From: Psococerastis gibbosa
Taxonomy: Eukaryota > Arthropoda > Insecta > Psocodea > Psocidae
Direction: 5' to 3'
DNA length: 64,000 nt
Assembly (NCBI GenBank): GCA_963971405.1
Contig: OZ020489.1
Coordinates: 62,001-126,000 of the forward strand
Under the pieces are notes generated by a model. That model ran no database searches, was not told the origin of the DNA, and saw only the letters and a program-made list of their open reading frames with translations. Positions 38,901 through 45,935 of the stretch are shown piece by piece. Position 1 is the first letter of the stretch. The number at the start of each line of letters is the position of its first letter. A program made the translations under genes and the position numbers.

Positions 38901-39738
38901 TGACTTTAGAGGGTTTAAATTCATACTGAGACAGAAGCTCAAAATTACTACTAGGTTCACGCTTTTCAGGCTCTAGAGGAACCGGTAAATTGAGTTTATT
39001 TGTCAGACCAGAGGTCAGACTACATAATAGGTCAGAAGCTGGTTGAGCTAAAAATTTCTCAAGAGAACTAGTTTCAGTAACAGGGTCACTATCAACACAA
39101 ACTTCAGGAGCTGAAGGAATAGTATTATTTGCGACGGTATCATCCGCTATTGTGACCTCAGCGACATTTGAATTGTAACTTTTCCCATTTTGTAAAAACA
39201 AACGTACCGGGAAAACATCGGCATTAAGGGTCAAGGTATCACTACCAAAACTAAGGTCAGCACCCAATTTTCGTAAGGTGGACATACCTATTATAGCTGG
39301 AAAACTCAGGTTTTTCAGTAAATAGAAACGAGACCGACACTTGTGGACTTTTCCGGGAGTCTCGATCTCAATGTCAAGATCGCACGATCCCGTCACTTGA
39401 GCCATTTGGCCATTAGCTACTTGAGCTTCGCCAATACAAGGACGTAATCTAACACCTTTTTGTTGTAAAGTGAACCACAGTTTCGAATCCAGCAGATCCG
39501 CCGAACTGCCAGTGTCTAAAAGACTTAAAACAGAGAAATTTTTAACTAAATTAACCTCAAAGAAATATCTGGAGCTATTGTCACCACCACAATATGCAAA
39601 AGAACTAACTTTTATTTGTTTGTCAAGATCGGGGAATTTTCTATATATTACTCCACGGTCCTGTCTGTCGCTAACCTCACCAATCAATTCGGACGCATTG
39701 ATGGGAGAGACTAGTTTGACGATGGTCCGGTGAATGGA
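35917..39738 (-). CDS. pol: Pol polyprotein: protease, reverse transcriptase, RNase H, integrase
   Basis: Enzymes that process Gag-Pol, copy RNA to DNA and integrate it. The frame is open from 39738 (after TAA at 39741-39739) to TAA at 35919-35917 and has no suitable ATG, so it is probably made as a Gag-Pol fusion by -1 frameshift. Residue 1 below is the TTG at 39687. Protease: D58-T-G-S, second motif AIIGMSTL about 131. Reverse transcriptase about 400-590: D507 in LDLSSGFHQI and Y569-I-D-D. RNase H about 713-832: D718, E757 or E759, D784, D827. Integrase: zinc site H912-x6-H919-x29-C949-x2-C952; D982, D1041, E1076 (34 residues between the last two); GPF at 1221-1223 in a GPY/F module. No chromodomain follows. 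No internal stop is seen in 1,273 codons. Confidence 0.94.
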   Translation of the reverse strand, partial: SIHRTIVKLVSPINASELIGEVSDRQDRGVIYRKFPDLDKQIKVSSFAYCGGDNSSRYFFEVNLVKNFSVLSLLDTGSSADLLDSKLWFTLQQKGVRLRPCIGEAQVANGQMAQVTGSCDLDIEIETPGKVHKCRSRFYLLKNLSFPAIIGMSTLRKLGADLSFGSDTLTLNADVFPVRLFLQNGKSYNSNVAEVTIADDTVANNTIPSAPEVCVDSDPVTETSSLEKFLAQPASDLLCSLTSGLTNKLNLPVPLEPEKREPSSNFELLSQYEFKPSKVIESSQVASVDIESNPLSISNACKPKTVSFQPSVDTYVIKSNEWKSFKPVEEDEPVEANKSVLNNPKGLTSVKLLEQPRDDMGVVEDELCDILEWDPSQPPSTNSENIVIKHPDLTEEQKLDYISFISKWKEKFALSPGKCKVGEHKLYLKPNALPYRRKYNRFSPPMLEFIKGQCDKLLKDGIIEPSDSEYSSGITLALKKNKDFRMCVDFRPLNAMTELPAHDLPRMDELIDKLKPAKYIVTLDLSSGFHQIKMSDSSKHLTAFWSPSHNRLFHFNYMPYGLSSAPGSFQRIMTMLLGHLPWTVIYIDDVLIMATTYDELRHRLDQVLQIMFDAGLAINWDKVSHLADETVYLGMKIKDGKVMVTDEKIDVIKRFPTPQNVSSVRSFIGMCAWFKRFIPQFSKTAAPLTMLTRKSVPFQWGPDQEQAFQELKQCLISSPVLTLPDPSLPYELFCDASTIAIGAVLVQMVDGERRVIAYTSKKLSKTQSALSMFELETMAVLFSINQFRHYVYGTHFVVHTDCQAIKWIFNLRNPSPRISRIQATLCNYDFDIVHISGIKNSVSDCLSRVEISAVQLLPDKPTWDFTNTTDNWYSDLREKVIHDTCHKYPLFKVEKSFLMKLIRSREDKTYSYRIVVPKDFRNEIMKYNHDVASVGHPGVTRMFSRLVTTYYWPLMIRDCKAYVKSCVLCQKFKADNRKPAGLMAVHKPPTKVGLSWTADLIGPLVQSNGYKHIAIFTESVSKWVVTVPLRTATARTLTDAFANNVVMKYGALSLILVDNGGQFISNLFTEYCESRGIAIRFNAVYFPSANETERYVRTNKLMLAIFVHEEQRLWSRYLPLVTFAMNSSRSETTGVSPDRLFLGRPMRGLFEPLCPLRNSDIIEEDPVTVDNEIKAETKAVLERVTKYREVAKLRQQKYYNRGRRVVNFHPGECVLRKNIRRSDAQAGVTKSLMARYIGPFTIRARAGNSSYILETMDGDEAGRWHVSFLRPFV

Positions 39739-41294
39739 TTATTATTGACGTTAACAGACGTCAGACGTTCAACCATACCACGTAGGTCATTAAGTTGCTG
39801 CTGAACGGTCATGTCTACGGCGTTAACCTGGACATTGTCGGGAGGTCGCCGTGATTTTCTAAAATCTGTAGCACCAACACATCCGCAGTTCCAAATAGTT
39901 TTCTGTGGAGCCAAGCACTCATAGCAACTGGGCTTAATTAAGTGTGGGCATTGCCGGACATTATGGTCTGGAGATGCGCAATTTTTACAAGAAGGCCCTG
40001 AATTATTAGGCTGAGTAACAACTGCAACGGCACTAACGGTCTTCACGGGTCGCTTAAGGGTAGGGTCACCATATAGCGGGTCAGCCAAAGTTTCATAGGT
40101 TGGAGGAGAATACATACTCCATTGATGCAGCTTACTTTCTGCTTCTCTACAACCTGTTTCAAAATCTGCAAGATTATGATAATTAGTACTGCCTAAGGCG
40201 GCACTCAATGTTGGATGTAAGTGAAGTTGAAGAAGACTTAAGAGTTCCCCCTCTGACATAGGAGTAACTAAGTCTTGGTTCATATAGCGTAGACAAGTAA
40301 TAAAATCCACTACTGGCTCCATTGGCCCTTGCGTTCTACTATGTATTGCTATTCGAAGCTGAGCGTCAGCCCACTTTGAATCAGTGTAAATGGCTTTCAA
40401 GGCTACTTTAGCCTGTTGCCAAGTGGTAAAGCTAAGTTTGTTGGTGAGCCACCATCTAAGCGCGGCACCATCAAGAACATTTGAAAGAAGGTTTAATGTA
40501 TCTTGGTCAGAAACTCTATACAACGTTTTAGCAGATTCGAATTTCCTTAAAAACAGTGGGAAATTTTCTTCTCTTGTGCCTTTGAATACAATATTCTTTT
40601 GTCGGCACTCTCTCAACAGAGCATCCGTGGGGGATGAAGTAGTAACCATGGCAGGAGGACGTTGCAGTAAAACCTGCAATTGAGATAGGTTTTGAGAGGC
40701 TACATTGGAAAGTATGGCCTGCAATATGTTTGCATCAATTGGTTGGCCCTGAGGAAAAGCATTAGGGTTAACTGAAGAGGATACATTTTGTGGCACATTA
40801 ATCCCTTGCGGAGGGACTGGCCCAGCAATTGTTGAAGGAACGAATCCTGTTCCTAAAGGTAAAGGTGGAGGAGGATTAACAGCTCCAGTTCCAATTGGAG
40901 GATTAGGTATAAGAAGTTTAACATTAGGGTTGGTAGCTCCAGTACCAGTTTGGACGTATGGCCCAAATATGGTAGGGAAAATAAATGGATTGGCCTTCCC
41001 CGAACTATCTATTGGGGTGTTAGGCCTTTCTAGAGTCCCATCCGGTAATTTTAGATTACTTTTCTTAGACTCGTTAGCTAAGAACGCAATCTCCGCCGGT
41101 AAAAGGTCATGAGCACTTAAGTGCTTGAGCTCATCAATTAATAATAAATTTTGTGGGTTAGCCTCCAAATGAGACGCAATTGCGTACCTAAGATCAGGGT
41201 TAGTACCCGAGGAAGATAAATTCAAAGTGACACAAATAGTCTCTAGCTCGCTCCTACCTAGGTAGTGCAGAACTGAGGCTACTGTTTTACTCAT
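39711..41294 (-). CDS. gag: Gag polyprotein (527 aa)
   Basis: Structural protein forming the virus-like particle and packaging the element RNA. It starts at a true ATG (41294-41292) and ends with TAG (39713-39711). Residues about 8-45 have the helix-turn-helix spacing and SxSGT turn of a SAP-like motif. Residues about 100-180 are rich in Pro, Gly and Asn and probably a linker. Residues about 237-345 look like the retrotransposon capsid region (FKGTREENFPLFLRKF, then WW and FTTWQQ). A nucleocapsid follows: zinc knuckle 1 is C436-x2-C439-x4-H444-x4-C449, intact; knuckle 2 is C457-x2-C460-x4-K465-x4-C470, with Lys in place of His. An Arg-rich stretch (479-483) follows. Pol overlaps its last 28 bases in the -1 frame. 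Confidence 0.92.
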   Translation of the reverse strand: MSKTVASVLHYLGRSELETICVTLNLSSSGTNPDLRYAIASHLEANPQNLLLIDELKHLSAHDLLPAEIAFLANESKKSNLKLPDGTLERPNTPIDSSGKANPFIFPTIFGPYVQTGTGATNPNVKLLIPNPPIGTGAVNPPPPLPLGTGFVPSTIAGPVPPQGINVPQNVSSSVNPNAFPQGQPIDANILQAILSNVASQNLSQLQVLLQRPPAMVTTSSPTDALLRECRQKNIVFKGTREENFPLFLRKFESAKTLYRVSDQDTLNLLSNVLDGAALRWWLTNKLSFTTWQQAKVALKAIYTDSKWADAQLRIAIHSRTQGPMEPVVDFITCLRYMNQDLVTPMSEGELLSLLQLHLHPTLSAALGSTNYHNLADFETGCREAESKLHQWSMYSPPTYETLADPLYGDPTLKRPVKTVSAVAVVTQPNNSGPSCKNCASPDHNVRQCPHLIKPSCYECLAPQKTIWNCGCVGATDFRKSRRPPDNVQVNAVDMTVQQQLNDLRGMVERLTSVNVNNNPFTGPSSN

Positions 41295-41354
41295 ATTTTG
41301 TTTGTTTTAATTTAAAAGGAAAATCAGAGAGAATAAATGTCTACAGACATCAAG

Positions 41355-41356
<2 letters not shown>

Positions 41357-41384
<28 letters not shown>
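41357..41384 (+). repeat. T28 homopolymer (A28 on the element strand)
   Basis: Uninterrupted run of 28 T on the plus strand, followed by AAAG, between the leader and the gag start. Its length is prone to polymerase and sequencing slippage, so the exact count is uncertain. Confidence 0.85.
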
Positions 41385-41389
<5 letters not shown>

Positions 41390-42147
41390 ATTTCCAGATT
41401 TCCAAGAAGGAAAATAAATCTAGAAAATTAAAATTCATATAAAAAGGCCAAGCGAGACCCAAAACACGAGGTGACAATTTAGGGGACACTTTAAATTTAA
41501 AAAAAAATTAAAATTAAAAATAAAATCATTATTTGGTTCCTATTACTCTATTACTAAGAGAGCGATTAATTAATTAAATCGAGAAGGATTCTTTAAAAAG
41601 GAAACCGCAGCACAAAATTACTACAGGCATTTAACTTCAATCCACAGAGCGTTAATAAACTAAACTGACGAAGACAAAAATCTCCAATCCTAGAGCCCTT
41701 AAAAGTTCTGTGTCTTGAAAAAAATTAATTATTTATTTATTAAATTAAATAACAAAATCGAGGGATTTTCATTGCGCTTAATTCAGCAAACCGCAAAACG
41801 GACAAATCATACCGAATGCAATTGCAAGACCCGAGTGGCCATTGATTAGTTAAAAATTAAATTTATCCAAAAATAGCAGTTAACAGGAACCAAACATCCA
41901 ACAAAAGAGACGATGGGAAGAGTACCACTACTAACGACAACTAAAGACAACACGGAGAATCTGCAACAATTCACCAAAAAGATTAAGCACGGGTTGGACG
42001 CCATTCGAAGAGATAGCTTCGAAACTAATAAATAGAGAAACGATTCATGGAAGAATACTGAACCACTAAGGTCAAATGGCATAGGACAAATCTACCTAAA
42101 AACCACAGTACGTACCAATGAATAAAAATAGGAACGGAAGAAAGTCA

Positions 42148-42206
42148 AGGCAAAAGCACTTACAGACTGAGAGAAAACTTCGTCACCAAAGGCAAAAGCA
42201 CTTACA
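42148..42206 (+). repeat. 17-bp direct repeat in the leader
   Basis: AGGCAAAAGCACTTACA occurs at 42148-42164 and 42190-42206, 42 bp apart. Function unknown; it may be a small duplication. Confidence 0.7.
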
Positions 42207-42519
42207 AGGCAAATCGAAGACAGAAATAATAAGTTTATCAATATTATACCACAATAACACAAGATGAGGCACAAAGCCTAAGAGAAAAAAATTGCATTCT
42301 ACCCAATGGGTAGGAGTACTCTATGAAAAAGAGGGTTTTCCCCAAGATTAACTAATGTTCACAGCGCATCAAAGCTCCCAACTTGCAAGGCAAGACGGAC
42401 ATAATTACTCGGTGATCCATCAACCAACTAACAGTCTTTAAGAATTAAAACAAAATGCTGTTGTGCAGCACTACGCCATGGCATTTGAAAAATAAATTGC
42501 AATTTTGCAGTTTCGCAGC

Positions 42520-42537
42520 CCCACGCCCTGGGCTCCA
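42520..42537 (-). other. Candidate primer binding site
   Basis: On the element strand, nine bases (AGAAAAAAA) after the 5' LTR end, the sequence reads TGGAGCCCAGGGCGTGGG. Primer sites begin TGG to pair with the CCA end of a tRNA, and the TGGnGCCCAnnnnGTGGGG shape resembles tRNA-Lys-type sites, but I cannot assign the tRNA. The nine-base gap is longer than usual. A diverged second copy lies just inside (about 42463-42485, TGCCATGGCGTAGTGCTGC on the element strand). Confidence 0.45.
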
Positions 42538-43609
42538 TTTTTTTCTTGTAATGTGAATTCCGGAAAACGTAACTTTTAATATTACACAAAACCGAACCAA
42601 AAAAAGAAGAAAATTATTTACCATTTATTCTTATTTTCAGAAATCCACAAAACAATAATCACCGCGACCTAGCTCGAGTCAAGAAGAGATGTTGGGCGTA
42701 GATCCTTTTTAAACTGTTTTAATTCTATTAGACTGCTAGCTTTTTGAATAGATCTCCGAATAAAAATCTCAACCAAAACCTTCCAAGACATTCAGGGAAC
42801 GTGCCAAGCCAAGAACAACAGAAAATCTAATTTAACCCAATATAATAACCTTATGGTCAATAAGAAATAAGCAATACATGATATCACAATACTGTAAGGA
42901 AAATTACAATTAGTTGGTTAGTACATTTCACTAGAATTAAGTATTATCAGAGGAAAATACATGACTTATAATAATTTGTTCATCTCAAAATTAATAGAAT
43001 GCTGGAAAGAAGAACAATTACCCGAACAGGGAGAATTTCTCTATCCCTGGCTGAACTTAAGCAGCTATGCTCAAAATAATATTAACTTAAAAAGGAGGAC
43101 TCACTCAACTCCTAGGTTTCCAGAAAAGAAAGCAAAAAAAGAAGCAAAAGGTAAGCTGATATCAAAAATATAAATTTACTAATTCAGACTATTTAATTAA
43201 AACTAATGTAGTATTCAAAATTAAATTTCAAGTTTAGAGTCCGAATTTCAAAAAAAAAAATACTCCTATAAGGGCAACATTTCACTCACGCATTCATACT
43301 GGGGTACCTTAACAATAAACACCCAATGGTAGAAGAGTTGCAGAAAGGAATGAGTAGACTAGTATCTTCCATCATCAGCATCTAAGATCCCTGCATCCTT
43401 GCCACCAGCGTTTTAGGCCCGCACGGCCGTGAGAGGTTAAACCAGCATCATATCATCAATGGTTTCAAACCGCAGGAGAAAAACCAGCATCCGAGATAGA
43501 GAAGCAAACACTTGAAGCATCACCTTTGAAGTTAGGCATAATTTACTTGGAGAGATCCGAGGTGATGAAGGAGGAAAAAAAAATGAAAGATGAGAGAAAA
43601 TCAAAAGAA

Positions 43610-43689
43610 GGAGAACGAAGAACTTGGAGAACGAAGAAGTCGGAGAACGAAGAAGTCGGAGAACGAAGAAGTCGGAGAACGAAGAACTT
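43610..43689 (+). repeat. 16-bp minisatellite in the 5' LTR, five units
   Basis: Same five units as at 34337-34416 with identical copy number and variants. Since minisatellites change quickly, the match fits a recent insertion. Confidence 0.9.
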
Positions 43690-44094
43690 GGACCAGACAG
43701 AACTCCTAGTTGTTTTTTTTATTGCTGGTTAGAACTAGTCCACGTTCAAAAAATTAAGTTTTTCCGTAGGAACCAGGTCAAGGCATCTCAACCTACGTTT
43801 TCGCAGACCCGAAATCCATTAGAACTCCACAATTTCTGGGCCCTTGCCTGTATCAGATGAAAATAAAAGTAATTAATAAATTAACATTGTAGAATTAGGT
43901 TGGTTTTCTTTATTACCAAGAATAAAAATCAAAAATTATACGGGCCCAATTTCAGGAATCGCCACCATATTTCCCTCTTCCGGAAATCAGTGTTTTCCTT
44001 TTTCTAAGGCACCGCTTGGCATACCCGTTGCCGCGAAATTGCTGGGATTTAAAATCTAATCACTTTGAATGCAAAAATTACTTTATTTGGTGCC

Positions 44095-44102
44095 ATTTTA
44101 TA
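44095..44102 (-). promoter_or_regulatory. Candidate TATA box of the 5' LTR
   Basis: On the element strand this reads TATAAAAT, within CTTATAAAATGGCACC. Start of transcription would be expected roughly 25-35 bp downstream, near 44065. That would leave a long R plus U5 of about 1.5 kb. The same motif is in the other LTR at 34822-34829. AT-rich sequence makes chance matches likely, and there is no RNA evidence. Confidence 0.3.
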
Positions 44103-44571
44103 AGAATTAGATTTATAAATTAGTTATTAAACTTACGTTGAAAAAAAAGAAGAGTTATTTCAATAAAATCAGTTTAAATATTTATTTGTTATTTTTGTAT
44201 TAATGGCATAGACAAACAGTGCGCAGCCTTCTAGTTCATACCGACAAAGGAACTTATTGTAAACAAAAACATCGAATTCAAACATGGACATCTCCCTAGA
44301 GATTTTATCAATATTTCGACGCAAAAATAGAGAATACCTTCACGATAAGTAGGCCTAGACTAACCAGACTTAAGGAAGTGAAGTAAGACCATGTTCTTCA
44401 TTGAGTTGCGAAGTCTTCAGGTACCCAGATGCTACGCTGGACGAGAAATAAATTCGATACCAGTGACAGGTAGGCTCTAAGAGTTGATAGATTGTGAATA
44501 AATTATGAGATTAACCGATTTTATCCAAAACGCTAGCGGATAAAATTCAATGGAGCAAAATTCTTGCTACA

Positions 44572-44575
44572 ATAG
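44572..44575 (+). repeat. Target-site duplication, right copy (ATAG)
   Basis: Right-hand partner of the ATAG at 33270-33273. It is followed directly by GTGTCTTAATTTTGC, the continuation of the interrupted monomer. Confidence 0.93.
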
Positions 44576-45789
44576 GTGTCTTAATTTTGCTTATTTTGGC
44601 TCATTGTATTGTACTTGACATTAAGCAATTGCTCCTGCGTGTTCATCGGTTTAAATGTTGCTAAAAAAAATTCATTCGACAAGAATAAAAAAAATAGCTA
44701 TTTACTTATTTTATTTTTTTAAAGGTTTTAAAAAGATATAGGTGTCTTAATTTTGCTTATTTTGGCTCATTGTATTGTACTTAACATTGAGTAATTGCTC
44801 CTGCGTGTTCATCGGTGTAAATGTAGCTAAAAAAAATTCATTCGACAAGAATAAGAAAAATAGCTATATACTTATTTTTTTTTTTTTAAAGGTCTTGATA
44901 TGACACGGGTGTCTTAAATTGGCTTATTTTGGCTCACTGTATTGTAATTAACATTGAGCAATTGCTCCTGCGTGTTCATCGGTTTAAATGTTGCTAAAAA
45001 AAATTCATTCGACAAGAATAAAAAAAATAGCTATTTACTTATTTTAATTTTTTAAGGGTCTTGATATGATAAGGGTGTCTTAATTTTGCTTATTTTGGCT
45101 CATTGTATTGTACTTAACATTGAGTAATTGCTCCTGCGTGTTCATCGGTGTAAATGTAGCTAAAAAAAATTCATTCGACAAGAATAAGAAAAATAGCTAT
45201 TTACTTATTTTATTTTTTTTAAAGGTCTTGAAAAGATAAAGGTGTCTTAGTTTTGCTTATTTAGGCTCACTGTATTGTACTTAACATTGGCCACTTGCTC
45301 GTGCGTGTTCATCGGTGTAAATGTAGCTACAAAAAATTCAATCGACAAGAATACGAAAAATAGCTATTTACTTATTTTATTTTTTTTAAAGGTCTTGATA
45401 TGACACGGGTGTCTTAATTTGGCTTGTTTTGGCTCAATGTATTGTAATTAACATTGAGCAATTGTTCCTGCGTGTTCATCAGTGTAAATGTAGCTAAAAA
45501 AAATTCATTCGACAAGAACAAGAAAAATAGCTATTTACTTATTTTATTTTTTTAAATGTTTTAAAAAGATATAGGTGTCTTAATTTTGCTTATTTTGGCT
45601 CATTGAATTGTACTTGACATTAAGCAATTGCTCCTGCGTGTTCATCGGTTTAAATGTTGCTAAAAAAAATTCATTCGACAAGAATAAAAAAAATAGCTAT
45701 TTACTTATTTTATTTTTTTAAAGGTCTTGATATGATAAGGGTGTCTTAATTTTGCTTATTTTGGCTCAATGTATTGTACTTAACATTGA

Positions 45790-45935
45790 GCAATTGCTTC
45801 TTTGTGTTCATCAGTGTAAATGTAGCTAAAAAGAAAAATAGCTATTTACTTATTTTATTTTTTTTAAAGGTTTTAAAAAGATATAGGTGTCTAAATTTTG
45901 CTTTTTTTGGCTCAGTGTATTGCACTTAACATTGA
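45790..45935 (+). repeat. Short satellite monomer, 146 bp (21-bp deletion)
   Basis: From GCAATTGCTTC at 45790 to the next GCAATTGTACC at 45936 is 146 bp. The normal A8-TTCATTCGACAAGAATAAG stretch is reduced to GTAGCTAAAAAGAAAAATAGC, so the otherwise invariant CGACAAGAAT core is missing. The same deletion recurs at about 62,992. Confidence 0.88.

Larger units (their letters stand above)
41295..42546 (-). other. 5' leader of the retrotransposon (1,252 bp)
   Basis: Region between the 5' LTR and the gag ATG. No frame here has recognisable homology; the longest minus-strand frames (41846-42082 and 42092-42274) are short and look like chance frames. It holds the candidate primer site, a 17-bp direct repeat AGGCAAAAGCACTTACA (42148-42164 and 42190-42206), and a run of 28 A on the element strand (41357-41384) about 60 bases before the gag start. 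Such leaders usually carry packaging signals, but none can be recognised here. Confidence 0.75.
33274..44571 (-). mobile_element. Intact Ty3/Gypsy LTR retrotransposon, 11,298 bp
   Basis: A complete element inserted in the satellite. In its own direction (right to left) it has a 5' LTR, a leader with a candidate primer site, gag, pol (protease, reverse transcriptase, RNase H, integrase), a 3' region and a 3' LTR. LTRs are 2,025 bp each, nearly identical, with TGTA and TACA ends, and a 4-bp duplication flanks the whole. The order reverse transcriptase - RNase H - integrase defines Ty3/Gypsy (Metaviridae) rather than Ty1/Copia. Integrase ends in a GPY/F-type module and there is no chromodomain; there is no env-like frame. 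Both frames are open and the catalytic residues are present, so the copy may be active. No named family is assigned. Confidence 0.95.
42547..44571 (-). repeat. 5' LTR (2,025 bp)
   Basis: Upstream LTR in the element's direction, expected to drive transcription of gag-pol toward lower coordinates. Same length and ends as the 3' LTR. Its outer terminus reads TGTAGCAAGAATTTTGCTCC on the element strand and contains the inverted repeat AGCAA/TTGCT, which the 3' LTR has lost through the two-base difference. The satellite resumes immediately after 44571. Confidence 0.95.

Noticed and set aside
36064-41112. Plus-strand and other-frame open frames inside gag and pol
   Set aside because: Shadows of the real minus-strand genes, which have clear domains and motifs.
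33274-44571. Two separate or nested elements
   Set aside because: One LTR pair, one target duplication and a single gag-pol order explain the whole insertion; there is no second element boundary.
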